Counted from the first letter of the stretch, positions 45,656-57,377 are shown. The stretch: 64,000 bases of DNA from Pseudomonas entomophila (GCF_018417595.1 NZ_CP070982.1:5383001-5447000), one strand, 5' to 3'. The notes: generated from the sequence alone by a model not told the origin. Numbers and translations are program-made.

Positions 45656-48600
45656 GGTTCTGGCTCCAATGGGCGATGCTCTGCAACAGCACCGACTCCT
45701 GGTAAGGCTTGCCCAGGTACTCGTTGACGCCGATGGCCATCGCTCGCTCGCGGTGTTTCTGCCCGGTGCGCGAGGTGATCATGATGATCGGCAACTGCTT
45801 GAGGCGTTCGTCGCGGCGAATGCGGGTGGCCACCTCGAAACCGTCCATGCGCGGCATCTCGATGTCCAGCAGCAGCACATCCGGGCGGTGCTCCTCGAGC
45901 AGGGCCATGGCATCGACACCATCCTTGGCGGTCAGCACGCTGATGCCATGGCGCTCGAGCAGGCGGCTGGTGACCTTGCGCACGGTCACCGAGTCGTCCA
46001 CCACCATCACCAGCAGCGGCCGCCGTTGCGTCGGCCCGACCAGCCCGCGCTGGCTGCCCGCCGCACCCGGCAGACGTGCCAGGCGCCGCTGCTGGCCACG
46101 CAGTTGGCCGAGCAGGTCGAGGATCAGCACCACCCGACCGTCGCCAAGCAACGTCGCGCCCGACAACCCAGGCACGGCGGCGAACTGCGGCCCCAGGCTC
46201 TTGACCACGATCTCGCGACTGGGCGACAGGTTGTCGACCTGGATGGCGAACGACTGCTCGTGGGAGTGAGTGAGCAGCACCGGTAATGGCACGCTCTGGC
46301 CCAGCAGGCTGGGCTGCCCACCGCCCTGTACCAGCTCGCCCAGGTAGCGCAACGCATAATCGTGCCCGGCATAGCTGTAACGCGGCGGGTCGAGGCGATA
46401 GCAGGCCTCCAGTTCGGCCGGAGGCACCCGGACGATACCTTCGATGGTGTTCAGCGGGATGGCGTACTGCTCCTCCCCCAGGTGCACCATCAGCGCCCGG
46501 TTCATCGACACGGTGAACGGCAGGCGGATCAGGAAGCGCGCGCCCTTGCCAGGGCTGGACTCGATGCTCATCGAACCGCCCAGTTGCTTGACCTCTTCAT
46601 GGACCACGTCCATGCCCAGGCCACGCCCGGAGATCTGGGTGATCTTCTCCGCCGTGGAGAACCCCGGGCGCAGGATGAACTGCAGGATCTCGTGGTCGCT
46701 CAGGCGCGCCTGCGGGTCGAGCAGCCCACGCTTTATGGCTTTGTTGCGCACCGCTTGCAGCGGCACGCCGGCACCGTCGTCGCTCATCTCGATGACGATG
46801 TCGGCACCCTCGTGCAGCAGGTTCAGGTGGATGGTGCCCAACTCCGGCTTGCCGGCGGCCAGGCGCACCTCGCGGGCTTCGAGACCATGGTCGACAGCGT
46901 TGCGCAGCATATGCTCCAGCGGTGCCACCATGCGTTCGAGCACGCTACGGTCCAGCTCGCCCTCGGCGTTGCCGACCACCAGTTCGACCTGCTTGCCCAA
47001 CTCACTGGCCACCTGCCGCACCACCCGCTGCAAACGCGGCACCAGGCGCTCGAATGGCACCATCAATGTGGCGGTCAGGCCCTCCTGCAACTGGCTGTTG
47101 ACCCGCGCCTGCTGCTGCAGAAGGCTGTGCGCCTCCTGGGCGCGCTGCATCAGGGTTTCCTTCAGGTCGAGCAGGTCGGAGGCCGACTCGAACAGGGCCC
47201 GGGACAACTGCTGCAACTGTGAATGGCGGTCCATCTCCAGCGGGTCGAAGTCGTCGTAGGCATCGCCTTCGAACTGTTGCCGGCTGGAGATCCGCCCTTG
47301 CGTTTCGATGTCCAGCCGCAGCAGCTGGTCGCGCATGCGCTCCAGCGTGGTTTCCATCTCGTTCAGGGCGAACTGGGCGTCGTTGACCTGCTGTTCGATC
47401 CGCCCGCGGATTACCGAATGCTCGCCGGCCAGGTTGCCTAGATCGTCGAGCAGTTCGGCGTCGACCTTGACCATGTCCCCTGCGGCTCTCTCGGGAGCGG
47501 CGGTCGGTGTATCGACCGGGGCGACCTCGCCCTGGGCCTGGCCAGCCGCACTGTCGGTGAGGGCGGCACTGGAGAAGTTGCGGATGTAGTCGATCAGCGC
47601 CGTGGCGGCGTGCAGCGGCTGCCCCAGGCGTACCGCGTCGAGCATGTGCGCCAGGCGGTCGTGGCAGTTCTGCAGCAGGCTGAACAGCGCCGGGGTCGAC
47701 GGCAGGCGCCCGGCAGCCAGCAACTCGTAGAGAAACTCCAGTTCATGGGCGAGGTCGCCGATGGCGGCGATCTCCACCATCCGTGCACCGCCCTTGAGCG
47801 TGTGCAGGTCGCGCAGCAGGTTCTCCACTTCGACCGTATTGCGCGGGTCGGCCTGCCAGAGGGCCAGCGATTGCGCGGCGCTCTCGACGATGTCGGAACT
47901 CTCTTCGAGGAAGACCTCCAACAGCTCCTTGTCGCCTGCGGCCTCGTGTTGTTCCTCGGGCGGTTCTGTCTGGCCCGGTGGTGGCGTGGTATGGCGGAAC
48001 TCGCGCAATTCGCCGAGCAGCGCCACCGCCGATGCGGGTCGCTGGCCCTGCTGAACGCCGTGCAACATCTCGGCCAGCGCACCGTGGCTACGCCCGAGCA
48101 GCTCGAACAACGCCGCGCTGGCGCCCAGGCGGCGGTCCACCAGGCCTTCGTAGAGCAGCGCCAGCTCCTGGGCAAGGAGTTCCACCGCGCCGATGGCGGC
48201 CATCTGCGCCCCGCCCTTGAGTGTCAGCACATCGTGCTGCAGGGCCGACAGCGCAGAGACGCTGTCCGGATCGGCCTTCCACTGTTGCAAGGCCTGGTCG
48301 GCACTGTCGAGGATGTCCCGCGCCTCTTCCAGGAACAGCTCGACCACCGCAGGATCCGGCAGTTCGCCTGCCCCCTGGAGCGGCGTCACCCGGTCGGCGC
48401 CAACCACCCCCATGGCACCCGGGTCGAGCGCATCGTCCAACAGGCCGCGCAATGCCGCCAGGCACTCCGGACGGGCATCCAGGTCTTGCCCGGCGGCAAT
48501 CTCGTCGAACATGTCGAACAGTGCTTCATGAGCCTGCTGCGCCACCGCGAACAACCGTGGCGTGACTGCCAGGCTGCCCTCCTCCACCGCGCCGTACAGG

Positions 48601-50945
48601 TCGAGCAGCCCTTCGCAGATCTCATCCACCTGCCACAGCTCGGCCTGATGGGCGCTGTGGCCGAGGGTGGTCAAGTCATCCAGCAAGGTCTCCAGTGGCT
48701 GGCGCTCGCCTGGGTGCGCCTGCCAATGCATCAGCAGCGATTCGGCATCGAGCAGAATGTCCATGCCCTGGGCCAGGAAACTGCTGATCAACTGCGGGTC
48801 GCGGCGGCTGCGCCGTGGCTGATGCGGGTCGTCCTGATGCTGCGCCAGGCGGTTGTCGACGGTCTGTCCGACCTGCTCGATCAACTGTGCCGCGCCGGGA
48901 ATGGCGGCCAGCGGCGTGCTGCCCAGCTGGGCCAGCCCCAGGTGGAACAGGGCACGGGCTGCCTCAAGCAGTTCGATCTCGGCCATGTGCAGCGATAGCT
49001 GGTGCCCCTTGTACTCACGCACCAGGCGGTCAAGCGCGGTGGCCAGCTCCGCCACCGGCATCACCCCGGCCATGGCGGCGCTGCCCTTGAGCGTGTGCAA
49101 GGCGCGCTGCAGGCTGTCACTGACCACGGTGCCCTGCACATCGGCGCCTTGCAGGAAAGTATCGAGCCCCGCCAGATGGCCCAGGGCCTCGTTGCGGAAG
49201 ATCTCCAGCAAGTGCGGGTCGAGCCCGTCGATGCTGGTGCTGGCCGGCGTATCGTTGAGTGCCAGTGCGTGCAGGTGGCCCGCCAACTGCTCGATCTCGG
49301 CCGAAGGCGGCAGCTGGCTGGCCGCGAAATCGGCCAGCAGGTCGGGCAGGCGCACGAACACCTGCTGCAACGCCACCAAGCCCTCCGGGCTGAGCACGAT
49401 GCGCCCTTCCAGCACGCGGTTGAGCAGGTGCTCGGCGCCCCAGGCCAACTCCGCCACGGCTTCGGCATGGACCATGCGCCCACTGCCCTTGAGCGTGTGC
49501 AAGGCCCGGCGCACTTCGACCAGCGGCTCGCGCAGGCTGTTGTCCGCCCGCCAGCGCAGCCAGTGGCGCTCGATCTCGGGCAGCAGTTCGGCGGCTTCCT
49601 CGAGGAACACTTCGCGCAACTCATCGTCGATGCCATCGATGGACTGCCCGGCATCGACTCGCTGGCACTGCACGCCCAGGGCGGCCAGGCTGGCATGGGC
49701 CATGTCGATGAACCGCTGGGCGTCGGCCAGCGGGTCGGCCACGCGCCATTGCAGGTAGGCCTCGCCAGCACTGAGGGCGTCGGCCAGGTGCGCCAGCTCG
49801 TCGGGCAGGGGCTCCTCCTCGAGGTGCACCAACCAGCCCTGGACATATCCGGCACAGCCGGCGAACACCTCGGCGGCCGCAGGCAACGCCAGCATCGCCA
49901 GGGCGCCGCGCACCTGATGCAACAGCCCGGGCAGGGCCTGCAGGCGCTGGCGCGACCAGTCCGATTCCAGGCAATCGCCGATCAGGTCCTTGGCCTGTTG
50001 CAGCACGTTGAGCGCTTCTGCGAGCACCAACTGGCGAATCTCAGCAAGGTCCGAGCCCGGCAAGTTGCCCGGCGCGGTCTCCTCCAGAGGCCCCACCATG
50101 CCGTTCAGGGTCGCTTCCACATAGAGCAGCGCGCCAGCCACGTCCATCAGCACCGCTTCGTCCACGCCATCGTCCCGCTCGACCACGGCCTGCAACGCCA
50201 GCACCTGGTCGATGATCACCCGCCGTGGTTGCTGGAAACCCAGCACCGACAGGGTGTCAGCCACATGCCGTAACGGCGCCAGCAGGCTTTCCAGCGGTTC
50301 GCGAGGCTGTCGCTCGCCGCTGACGAACGGGTCGAGGCGCTCCTTGATGCGCATCAGGTCGTCACACAACGCCATCACCACCGAACGCAGTGCATCACGA
50401 CCAGAACCGGCCTGCATGTGCTCCCGCCAGTTGCCCAGCGACAGGTCGAGGTTGGCCAGGTCTTCGGCGCCCGCCAGGCGCTGGCCGAGCTCGCCCAGCA
50501 GGCTGCCCTGGGCCAGGGGCTCGGCGCCCCGGCAGACACGCAACTGGTTGAGCAGCGGCATCACCACCAATGGCAGGTCGTGCCGTGCGCCACGCAAACG
50601 GTCGAGGTAGGGGGGCAACTGCTCCAGGCCACGGAACAACGCGCCCAGGCAATCGCCACGAGGGCTGACCTGGCCCTCGGCCATGGCCCGCCCGAGCAGT
50701 TCCAGCTCCTCGGCCAGGCGCGCGGCACCCGACAGTTCGAGCAGACGCAGGCAGCTGTACACCTGGTGCAGGTTGTCGACGAAGAACGCGAGGATCGACA
50801 GATCCTCGGGCATACCGGTGAATCGTTCCAGGGCCTGGCGCGCCTGCCCCAGGCAATCGAGGATCGGCGCCTTGGTCCAGGCCAGGGCGACGGTGTCGTG
50901 CCGCGCGCCGCTGAGCGTACCCCCCATCACACTCGCCCCTTTCAT
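45648..50945 (-). CDS. chpA: Chemotaxis hybrid kinase ChpA
   Basis: A 1765-residue histidine kinase of the type IV pilus chemosensory system. N-terminal FimL-like and degenerate Hpt segments, then Hpt domains with HTLKG near residues 481, 616 and 1046, and one near 906 that reads LTLKG, with the phosphoacceptor His replaced by Leu. The dimerisation and ATPase region follows (about 1170-1390, with [12 protein letters not shown] and GRGLGMDVV), then a CheW-like domain (about 1390-1540) and a C-terminal receiver (about 1635-1755) with phosphoacceptor Asp in [12 protein letters not shown] near 1693. Shorter than the P. aeruginosa protein. Start at 50945, whose ATGA overlaps the pilJ stop by 4 bp. 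Phosphate flows to PilG and PilH. Confidence 0.95.
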   Translation of the reverse strand: MKGASVMGGTLSGARHDTVALAWTKAPILDCLGQARQALERFTGMPEDLSILAFFVDNLHQVYSCLRLLELSGAARLAEELELLGRAMAEGQVSPRGDCLGALFRGLEQLPPYLDRLRGARHDLPLVVMPLLNQLRVCRGAEPLAQGSLLGELGQRLAGAEDLANLDLSLGNWREHMQAGSGRDALRSVVMALCDDLMRIKERLDPFVSGERQPREPLESLLAPLRHVADTLSVLGFQQPRRVIIDQVLALQAVVERDDGVDEAVLMDVAGALLYVEATLNGMVGPLEETAPGNLPGSDLAEIRQLVLAEALNVLQQAKDLIGDCLESDWSRQRLQALPGLLHQVRGALAMLALPAAAEVFAGCAGYVQGWLVHLEEEPLPDELAHLADALSAGEAYLQWRVADPLADAQRFIDMAHASLAALGVQCQRVDAGQSIDGIDDELREVFLEEAAELLPEIERHWLRWRADNSLREPLVEVRRALHTLKGSGRMVHAEAVAELAWGAEHLLNRVLEGRIVLSPEGLVALQQVFVRLPDLLADFAASQLPPSAEIEQLAGHLHALALNDTPASTSIDGLDPHLLEIFRNEALGHLAGLDTFLQGADVQGTVVSDSLQRALHTLKGSAAMAGVMPVAELATALDRLVREYKGHQLSLHMAEIELLEAARALFHLGLAQLGSTPLAAIPGAAQLIEQVGQTVDNRLAQHQDDPHQPRRSRRDPQLISSFLAQGMDILLDAESLLMHWQAHPGERQPLETLLDDLTTLGHSAHQAELWQVDEICEGLLDLYGAVEEGSLAVTPRLFAVAQQAHEALFDMFDEIAAGQDLDARPECLAALRGLLDDALDPGAMGVVGADRVTPLQGAGELPDPAVVELFLEEARDILDSADQALQQWKADPDSVSALSALQHDVLTLKGGAQMAAIGAVELLAQELALLYEGLVDRRLGASAALFELLGRSHGALAEMLHGVQQGQRPASAVALLGELREFRHTTPPPGQTEPPEEQHEAAGDKELLEVFLEESSDIVESAAQSLALWQADPRNTVEVENLLRDLHTLKGGARMVEIAAIGDLAHELEFLYELLAAGRLPSTPALFSLLQNCHDRLAHMLDAVRLGQPLHAATALIDYIRNFSSAALTDSAAGQAQGEVAPVDTPTAAPERAAGDMVKVDAELLDDLGNLAGEHSVIRGRIEQQVNDAQFALNEMETTLERMRDQLLRLDIETQGRISSRQQFEGDAYDDFDPLEMDRHSQLQQLSRALFESASDLLDLKETLMQRAQEAHSLLQQQARVNSQLQEGLTATLMVPFERLVPRLQRVVRQVASELGKQVELVVGNAEGELDRSVLERMVAPLEHMLRNAVDHGLEAREVRLAAGKPELGTIHLNLLHEGADIVIEMSDDGAGVPLQAVRNKAIKRGLLDPQARLSDHEILQFILRPGFSTAEKITQISGRGLGMDVVHEEVKQLGGSMSIESSPGKGARFLIRLPFTVSMNRALMVHLGEEQYAIPLNTIEGIVRVPPAELEACYRLDPPRYSYAGHDYALRYLGELVQGGGQPSLLGQSVPLPVLLTHSHEQSFAIQVDNLSPSREIVVKSLGPQFAAVPGLSGATLLGDGRVVLILDLLGQLRGQQRRLARLPGAAGSQRGLVGPTQRRPLLVMVVDDSVTVRKVTSRLLERHGISVLTAKDGVDAMALLEEHRPDVLLLDIEMPRMDGFEVATRIRRDERLKQLPIIMITSRTGQKHRERAMAIGVNEYLGKPYQESVLLQSIAHWSQNHA

Positions 50946-53017
50946 TGACGCTCGACCGGTTTGGGTAGAGTGAAGCCGGACACCGAACGGCGCATCTCAC
51001 TGGCCATGCGCGCCAGGTGGCGGATGCTGTCGGCGGTGGCGCCGGAGCCGGCCGAGGTCTGCGCGGTGATCTGCTGGATCACCGCCATGGTGTGGGAGAT
51101 CTGCCCGGCGGACGAGGTCTGCAACTGGGCCGCATCGGAGATGCTGTGGATCAGCTCGGCCAGGGTCTGCGATACACCCTCGATCTCGGCCAGGGCCACG
51201 CCCGCGTCCTGGGCCAGGCGCGCGCCGCGCACCACTTCGGCGGTGGTCTGCTCCATGGAGATCACCGCTTCGTTGGTGTCGGCCTGGATGGTGCGCACCA
51301 GCGCCTCGATCTGGCGGGTGGCCGAGGACGAGCGCTCGGCCAGGCGCTGCACCTCGTCGGCGACCACGGCGAAGCCGCGCCCGGCCTCGCCGGCCAGCGA
51401 GGCCTGGATGGCGGCGTTGAGGGCAAGGATGTTGGTCTGCTCGGCAATGTCGTCGATCAGGCTGACGATGTCGCCGATCTCCTGGGAGGACTCTCCCAGG
51501 CGCTTGATCCGCTTGGCGGTGTCCTGGATCTGCTCACGGATGTTGTCCATGCCATGGATGGTGTTGTGCACCACTTCGTTGCCCTTGTTGGCGATGGCAA
51601 CCGAGCGCTCGGCAACCTTGGCCGACTCGTAGGCATGGGCCGACACCCGGTCGATCGACTCGACCATGTCGCCCACCGCCTCCGACGCCTCGCTGATCTG
51701 CTCGGCCTGGTGCTCCGAGGCCTTGGCCAGCTGGCGCGCGGTGTTCTGCGTGTCCTGTACCGCCGCAGCCACCTGCTCGGCACTGTGGTTGATGGTGGCG
51801 ACCAGGTCGCGCAGTTGGTCGACCGAATAGTTGATCGAGTCGGCGATGGCACCGGTGAAGTCCTCGGTGACCGATACGGTGACGGTCAGGTCGCCGTCGG
51901 CCAGCTCCTCGATCTCGTCGAGCAGACGCATGATCGCCTGCTGGTTGCGTTCGTTCTTCTCGGCGGTTTCGCGCAACTGGCGACTGGTGGCGCGCACCAT
52001 CACCAGGCCGATCAGGATGATCGAGGCCAGCGCCAGCAGGCCGAGCACATAGCCGCCGACGGTGTCGAGGGTGCGCCCTCCGGCCAGGTTCTCGAAGCCG
52101 TTGGCCAGGTGCGAGGCTTCGTCGAGCAGCGTCTGCGACAGGCTGAAGATGTTGCCGGCGGCCTCGCGCACACGGAACAGCTCGGGCGAGGTCTCGAGGA
52201 TTTCGTCCACGGAGCCTGCGACGAACTGGAACAGCTCGGCGATCTCGGCCAGACGTGCGCGGGCATCGGCGTCCTCGACCCGGGTCACCTGGATCGCCGG
52301 GTTGCCGGCGAGCATGCCCTCGAGCACCTGGCCGAAACGGCTGGCGTCGCGGCCGAAGGCATCGGCCGCCTGGACCGAAGTGTCGTCGCCGGCCAGCACG
52401 GTGTTTACCGAACCCAGAATCCGTTCGGCGAGCAGCAACTGGCGCTGGGCCACTGCTACCTGGTTGGCCGGGGCGCCGCTCTGCAGCAGGATCTCCACCA
52501 CCTTTTCGTATTCGACCTGCAATTGCGGAACGGTCTCGGCCAGCGTGGCCGCGACCTGGTGCAGCGACAGCACCGTCTGCTCGCTGGCGAGGATGGTATC
52601 GGTGTTCTTGCGCAGGTTTTCCCAGTCCTGGCGCACCGCGTCCATCTCATCGCGCACCGTCACTGGCGCGGGCGGCAGCCCGGTGGCCTTGTCGCCTTCG
52701 CGCAGGTAGCTCCAGCGGCGCTCGAAGTCGTTGCGCGCATCGCTGAGCAGCTTGAACGCCAGTGCCTTGCCCGCCGCCGCCTCGGTGGCGTTCTTGGCGA
52801 TGCGCTGCGACAGCACCCGCAGCTCGCCGGCATGGCCGATGTACTGTTTGTCGTGGTTGGCCTGGGTGTTGAGGTAGGCGAAATTGGCGAACAGCAGGAC
52901 GATCGACAGGATCAGCACCACGAACAGCACGGTGATCTGCGCGCTGCTGCGTGGGCGCTGGGCCACGGCGGCCGGGGAAACGGCCGGCGCGACGACGGTG
53001 GGGCCGGGCTTGTTCAC
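50942..53017 (-). CDS. pilJ: Methyl-accepting chemoreceptor PilJ
   Basis: A 691-residue membrane receptor of the Chp system. First helix about residues 27-46, a periplasmic segment with two helical PilJ repeats, second helix about 320-340, HAMP region, then the cytoplasmic signalling hairpin with tip [14 protein letters not shown]. The tip is the part that contacts CheW-like proteins and ChpA. No obvious C-terminal pentapeptide for tethering a methyltransferase, consistent with the absent pilK. Follows pilI by 12 bp and overlaps chpA by 4 bp. Confidence 0.95.
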   Translation of the reverse strand: MNKPGPTVVAPAVSPAAVAQRPRSSAQITVLFVVLILSIVLLFANFAYLNTQANHDKQYIGHAGELRVLSQRIAKNATEAAAGKALAFKLLSDARNDFERRWSYLREGDKATGLPPAPVTVRDEMDAVRQDWENLRKNTDTILASEQTVLSLHQVAATLAETVPQLQVEYEKVVEILLQSGAPANQVAVAQRQLLLAERILGSVNTVLAGDDTSVQAADAFGRDASRFGQVLEGMLAGNPAIQVTRVEDADARARLAEIAELFQFVAGSVDEILETSPELFRVREAAGNIFSLSQTLLDEASHLANGFENLAGGRTLDTVGGYVLGLLALASIILIGLVMVRATSRQLRETAEKNERNQQAIMRLLDEIEELADGDLTVTVSVTEDFTGAIADSINYSVDQLRDLVATINHSAEQVAAAVQDTQNTARQLAKASEHQAEQISEASEAVGDMVESIDRVSAHAYESAKVAERSVAIANKGNEVVHNTIHGMDNIREQIQDTAKRIKRLGESSQEIGDIVSLIDDIAEQTNILALNAAIQASLAGEAGRGFAVVADEVQRLAERSSSATRQIEALVRTIQADTNEAVISMEQTTAEVVRGARLAQDAGVALAEIEGVSQTLAELIHSISDAAQLQTSSAGQISHTMAVIQQITAQTSAGSGATADSIRHLARMASEMRRSVSGFTLPKPVERQ

Positions 53018-53029
53018 GTCGAAAATCCT

Positions 53030-53584
53030 CTACAACGCCACATCGAGAAAACCCGGGGCCTGGGCCAGGGCGAAAGGGCTGAAGATCGCCCAATTGCGTT
53101 CACGGGGGAAATACCCCTGCACGAAAGGCGCGGCCGTGCGGATCAGCGGCTGCGGCGGCGACAGTTCCAGGCTGCTGAGGGCAAAGTGCTGCAGGCCCAC
53201 CACCTCGTCCACCAGCAGGCCGGCGAACAGCTCCTCGTGGTCTAGCACCAGCACGCGCCGCTGCTTGCCGGCGGCGGCCGGGCCCAGGCCGAAGAAGGCG
53301 CACAGGTCCATCAGCGGCAGCAGACGCCCACGCAGGTTGGCCACCCCGCGCACCCAGGGCTGGACGCCCGGAACCCGGCTGCTGCGGGGTTCGCGCAGCA
53401 CCTCGGCGACCTCGCCCATGGGGGCGACGAACCACTGCCCGGCAATGCGAAAGCCGATGCCGCTCCATTGCTGCAGGCGCGTGTCCTGAGGCGGCTGGTC
53501 GGCGACCAGCAGGCGGCAACGGCGGTCGATGTCCAGCAGCAGCTCGAAGGCAGTCAGCGACGCGCCCTGAGGCCGGGTGGTCAA
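53030..53584 (-). CDS. pilI: CheW-like adaptor PilI
   Basis: A 184-residue CheW-domain protein joining PilJ to ChpA. Seen: FELLLDIDRRCRL, GIGFRIAGQWFVAPMGEVAEVL, GVQPWVRGVANLRGRLLPLMDL and the late AGLLVDEVVGLQ. Start taken as TTG at 53584: its first bases TTGA overlap the TGA stop of pilH by 4 bp, the usual coupled layout; no better ATG or GTG gives the full domain. The order pilG-pilH-pilI-pilJ-chpA is the standard Pseudomonas Chp operon. Confidence 0.88.
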   Translation of the reverse strand: MTTRPQGASLTAFELLLDIDRRCRLLVADQPPQDTRLQQWSGIGFRIAGQWFVAPMGEVAEVLREPRSSRVPGVQPWVRGVANLRGRLLPLMDLCAFFGLGPAAAGKQRRVLVLDHEELFAGLLVDEVVGLQHFALSSLELSPPQPLIRTAAPFVQGYFPRERNWAIFSPFALAQAPGFLDVAL

Positions 53585-53946
53585 GCGCCGAGCACTTCTT
53601 TCAACTTGTTGATCAGCGCGTCTTCTTCCACAGGCTTGGTCAGAAAGTCGCGAGCGCCCTGGCGTTGAGCCCAGATGCGGTCGGTTTCCTGATCCTTGGT
53701 GGTGACCACGATCACGGGGATGGCGCTGGTTTCCGGGTCCTTGCTCAACTGGCGGGTGGCCTGGAAGCCGTTCATGCCGGGCATGACGATGTCCATCAGC
53801 ACCGCATCGGGCTTTTCCTGGCGGGCCAGGGCCACGCCGTCGGCACCGTTGCTGGCCTTGAGCACTCCATAGCCATGCTTTTCCAGCCATTCGGTCAATC
53901 TGTACATCTCTGTCGGCGAATCGTCGACAATCAGAACTCGGGCCAT
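53581..53946 (-). CDS. pilH: Response regulator PilH
   Basis: A 121-residue stand-alone receiver domain: VLIVDDSPTE with the acidic pair, phosphoacceptor Asp in AVLMDIVMPGMNG, and VTTKDQETD then FLTKPV with conserved Lys. In P. aeruginosa PilH acts as a phosphate sink or controls retraction in twitching. Start at the ATG at 53946; an upstream in-frame extension is not family sequence. 46 bp after pilG and coupled to pilI. Confidence 0.93.
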   Translation of the reverse strand: MARVLIVDDSPTEMYRLTEWLEKHGYGVLKASNGADGVALARQEKPDAVLMDIVMPGMNGFQATRQLSKDPETSAIPVIVVTTKDQETDRIWAQRQGARDFLTKPVEEDALINKLKEVLGA

Positions 53947-53992
53947 GCTTTTTCCCCATGAGGAACGTGAGAGGCCGCCGATCTTGGCGGCG

Positions 53993-54394
53993 TCAGGGTG
54001 CGGGTTGGTCTTGCACGGCGAAACCGGGCACATGGGCACGGATCGCGTCGAGCAGTTCTTCCTTGCTGAACGGCTTGGTCAGGAACTGGTCGGAACCGAC
54101 CACCCGGCCGCGGGCCTTGTCGAACAGGCCGTCGCGGGATGAGAGCAGGATCACCGGGGTGTCCTTGAATTCGCTGTTGTGCTTGATCACCGCGCAGGTC
54201 TGGTAGCCATCCAGGCGCGGCATGAGCACGTCGACGAAGATGATCCGCGGCTTGTGATCGATGATCTTCGCCAGGGCGTCGAAACCATCGCTGGCGGTGA
54301 TCACCTCGCAGCCCGCCTCGCCAAGCAACATCTGCGCGGTGCGGCGGATCGTGCGCGAGTCGTCGATCACCATCACCTTCAGGGGTTGTTCCAT
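53993..54394 (-). CDS. pilG: Response regulator PilG
   Basis: A 133-residue stand-alone receiver domain: KVMVIDDSRTIRRTAQML, phosphoacceptor Asp in IIFVDVLMPRLDGYQ, LLSSRDGLFDKARGR and FLTKPFSKEEL. In P. aeruginosa PilG promotes pilus extension and cAMP synthesis. Start at the ATG at 54394, where the homologous sequence MEQPLKVMVIDD begins. First gene of the Chp operon and divergent from gshB across a 245-bp gap. Confidence 0.93.
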   Translation of the reverse strand: MEQPLKVMVIDDSRTIRRTAQMLLGEAGCEVITASDGFDALAKIIDHKPRIIFVDVLMPRLDGYQTCAVIKHNSEFKDTPVILLSSRDGLFDKARGRVVGSDQFLTKPFSKEELLDAIRAHVPGFAVQDQPAP

Positions 54395-54639
54395 AAATAG
54401 CGCCACATTGATGAGCGGTAAGCCGCGCGTTCCAAGCGGCAGGAACACAACGGTTCGGTGCATGCCACCTCACTGTTGTAGCTCATGGCCTGCGGCTTGA
54501 CGCTGGATCGGGCCTTTTTAACACAGTCCCGAGGGCCATTCCATCCGCCAGCCCCTTGACCGCGGGCGCGCCCGGCGCCACCCTGAGCCACTTTTCTTTC
54601 GTGCCATCGCGGCCACCCGCCGCCAAGAGGAATTACCCC

Positions 54640-55593
54640 ATGAGCGTTCGCCTCGGGATTGTCATGGACCCCATCGCGTCCATCTCCTATAAAAAGGACA
54701 GCTCGCTGGCCATGCTGCTGGCCGCCCAGGCTCGCGGCTGGAGCCTGTTCTACATGGAGCAGCGCGACCTGTACCAGGGCGAAGGCAAGGCCCGCGCGCG
54801 GATGCGCCCGCTGAAGGTGTTCGCCGACCCGGCGCGCTGGTTCGAGCTGGGCGAGGAGCAGGACAACCTGCTGGGCGAGCTGGACGTGATCCTGATGCGC
54901 AAGGACCCGCCCTTCGACATGGAGTTCGTCTACAGCACCTACCTGCTGGAGCAGGCCGAGGCGGATGGCGCGCTGGTGGTCAACCGCCCGCAGAGCCTGC
55001 GCGACTGCAACGAGAAGCTGTTCGCCACGCTGTTCCCGCAGTGCACGCCACCGACCCTGGTCAGCCGTCGCCCGGACATCATCCGCGCATTCGCCGCCCA
55101 GCATGGTGACGTGATCCTCAAGCCACTGGACGGCATGGGCGGCACCTCGATCTTCCGCCACCGGGTCGGCGACCCCAACCTGTCGGTGATCCTCGAGACG
55201 CTGACCGCGCTGGGTGCCCAGCAGATCATGGCCCAGGCCTACCTGCCGGCGATCAAGGACGGCGACAAGCGCATCCTGATGATCGACGGCGAGCCGGTGG
55301 ATTACTGCCTGGCGCGCATCCCGGCCAGCGGCGAGACCCGCGGCAACCTGGCCGCCGGCGGCCGTGGCGAAGCCCGCCCATTGAGCGAACGCGACCGCTG
55401 GATCGCCGCACAGGTCGGCCCGACCCTGCGGGCGAAGGGCCTGCTGTTCGTCGGCCTGGACGTGATCGGCGAGCATCTCACCGAAATCAACGTCACCAGC
55501 CCGACCTGCATCCGCGAGATCGACGCCGCCTACAACACCAACATCGGCGGCAAGCTGATGGACGCCATTGATCGCCAGTTGAAGGCGCGCTGA
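54640..55593 (+). CDS. gshB: Glutathione synthetase
   Basis: A 317-residue ATP-grasp ligase joining glycine to gamma-glutamylcysteine. Seen: opening VRLGIVMDPIASISYKKDSS, LMRKDPPFDMEF, the ATP loop LKPLDGMGGTSIFR, and the final metal-binding INVTSPTCIREID. Length is standard. Start at the ATG at 54640 preceded by AGAGGAA. Divergent from pilG and followed by the TonB gene, the same order as in P. aeruginosa. Confidence 0.97.
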   Translation: MSVRLGIVMDPIASISYKKDSSLAMLLAAQARGWSLFYMEQRDLYQGEGKARARMRPLKVFADPARWFELGEEQDNLLGELDVILMRKDPPFDMEFVYSTYLLEQAEADGALVVNRPQSLRDCNEKLFATLFPQCTPPTLVSRRPDIIRAFAAQHGDVILKPLDGMGGTSIFRHRVGDPNLSVILETLTALGAQQIMAQAYLPAIKDGDKRILMIDGEPVDYCLARIPASGETRGNLAAGGRGEARPLSERDRWIAAQVGPTLRAKGLLFVGLDVIGEHLTEINVTSPTCIREIDAAYNTNIGGKLMDAIDRQLKAR

Positions 55594-55684
55594 CCGCCGA
55601 CACGTGGCAAACACGCGCGGTGGGGTATGATGCCGGTCCTTTTCACCCGACCTGCTGCCCCGCTTCGCGGTTGCTGGATACCAG

Positions 55685-56584
55685 ATGACGCTGCCCGCCG
55701 ACATCCCCGCCGACCTGTTGCCACCCCGCGTCCGCCCGGTGGACAGGCTCGGCTTCACCCTGTTCCTGGCTGCCCTGGTGCACCTGGCGCTGATCCTGGG
55801 GGTGGGCTTCACCGTGGTCAAGCCGGCCGAAATCCGCCATACCATGGACATCACCCTGGCCACCTTCAAGAGCGAAAAAGCGCCTGAGAAGGCCGATTTC
55901 CAGGCCCAGGAGAACCAACAGGGCAGTGGCACCCTGGAGAAGAAGGCGGTGCCCAAGACCACCGAAGTGGCGCCGTTCCAGGACAGCAAGATCAACAAGG
56001 TCACCCCACCGCCCGCCGCCCGCCAGGAAACGCCGCCGGCACCGGAGAAATCCGTGGTCGCAACGAAGGCGCCCAAACCGCAGAAAGCCGAGCCCAAGCC
56101 GAAGGAAAACAAGCCGCAAACGGCGCCAGCCACGAAAGTGGTGGACTTCGACAGCTCGCAACTGTCCAGCCAGATCGCCAGCCTCGAGGCGGAGCTTTCC
56201 AACGAACAGCAACTGTACGCCAAGCGCCCGCGCATCCACCGCCTCAACGCCGCCTCGACCATGCGCGACAAGGGCGCCTGGTACAAGGAGGAGTGGCGCA
56301 AGAAGGTCGAGCGCATCGGCAACCTCAACTACCCCGAAGAGGCACGGCGCCAGCAGATGTACGGCAGCCTGCGGATGATGGTGTCGATCAACCGCGACGG
56401 TTCGCTGTATGAGGTGCTGGTGCTGGAGTCCTCCGGCCAGCCGGTGCTGGACCAGGCGGCCCAGCGCATCGTGCGCCTGGCGGCGCCGTTCGCGCCGTTC
56501 ACCGGCGACCTGGCCGAGTTCGACCGGCTGGAGATCATCCGCACCTGGCGCTTTGCCCGTGGGGACCGGTTGTCGAGCAATTGA
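55685..56584 (+). CDS. tonB: Energy transducer TonB (TonB3-type)
   Basis: A 299-residue protein with one N-terminal membrane anchor (about residues 22-42), a Pro/Lys/Glu-rich periplasmic spacer (about 60-155), and a C-terminal TonB domain with NLNYPEEARRQQMYGSLRMMVSINRDGSLYEV style sequence (about 215-299). It couples the proton gradient to outer-membrane events. The place between gshB and algH matches P. aeruginosa tonB3, which is needed for normal twitching and pilus assembly; this fits with the neighbouring Chp genes. No exbBD or receptor gene is nearby. Confidence 0.88.
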   Translation: MTLPADIPADLLPPRVRPVDRLGFTLFLAALVHLALILGVGFTVVKPAEIRHTMDITLATFKSEKAPEKADFQAQENQQGSGTLEKKAVPKTTEVAPFQDSKINKVTPPPAARQETPPAPEKSVVATKAPKPQKAEPKPKENKPQTAPATKVVDFDSSQLSSQIASLEAELSNEQQLYAKRPRIHRLNAASTMRDKGAWYKEEWRKKVERIGNLNYPEEARRQQMYGSLRMMVSINRDGSLYEVLVLESSGQPVLDQAAQRIVRLAAPFAPFTGDLAEFDRLEIIRTWRFARGDRLSSN

Positions 56585-56630
56585 CCAGGCCGGTGAAGGG
56601 ACTGGATCTTGTGGTGGTGCGGATATCGAG

Positions 56631-56752
56631 CGCCGCATGCGCGAATAAATTCGCTCCTACATCTTTTGCAACGACCCCATGCCTGGTGTCCTGGCTGGCT
56701 CTACCGCAGCCCTGCCTGCCTGTAGGAGCGGATTCATCCGCGATGCGCCGCA
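56631..56752. repeat. Degenerate REP palindrome pair
   Basis: CGCATGCGCGAATAAATTCG at the left and TGTAGGAGCGGATTCATCCG at the right face each other as diverged copies with about 60 bp between, in the tonB-algH gap. Confidence 0.7.
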
Positions 56753-56807
56753 TAAGCGGCGCTCGACCACCTTGCCAGCCTCACCACCTGGCGCCACACT
56801 AGCGCTC

Positions 56808-57377
56808 ATGAAAACCTTCGCCCCCAGCTACCTCAAGCACCAGTTCCTGATCGCCATGCCGCACATGGCCGATCCGAACTTTGCCCAGACCCTCACCTAC
56901 ATCGTCGAGCACAACGCCAACGGCGCCATGGGCCTGGTGGTCAACCGCCCGCAGGAGCTGAACCTGGCCGACATCCTCGAGCAGTTGCGCCCGAACGAGC
57001 AGCCGCCCGCCAGCACGCTACAGGTGCCCATCTACCAAGGTGGCCCGGTGCAGACCGACCGCGGCTTCGTGCTGCACAGCGACGAGTGCAGCTTCCAGGC
57101 CACCGTGGCGTTGGAAGGGCTGTCGCTGACCACCTCGCAGGATGTGCTGCTGGCCATCGCTGCCGGCGTGGGCCCGAAGAAGAGCCTGATCACCCTCGGC
57201 TACGCCGGCTGGGAAGCCGGACAACTGGAAGCTGAGCTGGCCGACAACGCCTGGCTCAACTGCCCGTTCGACCCCGAGATCATCTTCGGCCTGGCCAGCG
57301 ACCAGCGCCTGGGCGCCGCCGCCGCGAGCCTGGGGATCAACCTCAGCCTGCTGACCAGCCAGGCGGGCCACGCCTGA
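56808..57377 (+). CDS. algH: YqgE/AlgH family protein
   Basis: A 189-residue single-domain protein of the YqgE/AlgH family. Seen: YLKHQFLIAMPHMADPNFAQTLTYIVEHN, GAMGLVVNRP, GGPVQTDRGFVLH and TLGYAGWEAGQLEAELADNAW. AlgH was linked to alginate regulation in P. aeruginosa, but its biochemical role is unknown. Start at the ATG at 56808. Its stop codon overlaps the ruvX start by one base (TGATG), so the two are translated together. Confidence 0.93.
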   Translation: MKTFAPSYLKHQFLIAMPHMADPNFAQTLTYIVEHNANGAMGLVVNRPQELNLADILEQLRPNEQPPASTLQVPIYQGGPVQTDRGFVLHSDECSFQATVALEGLSLTTSQDVLLAIAAGVGPKKSLITLGYAGWEAGQLEAELADNAWLNCPFDPEIIFGLASDQRLGAAAASLGINLSLLTSQAGHA

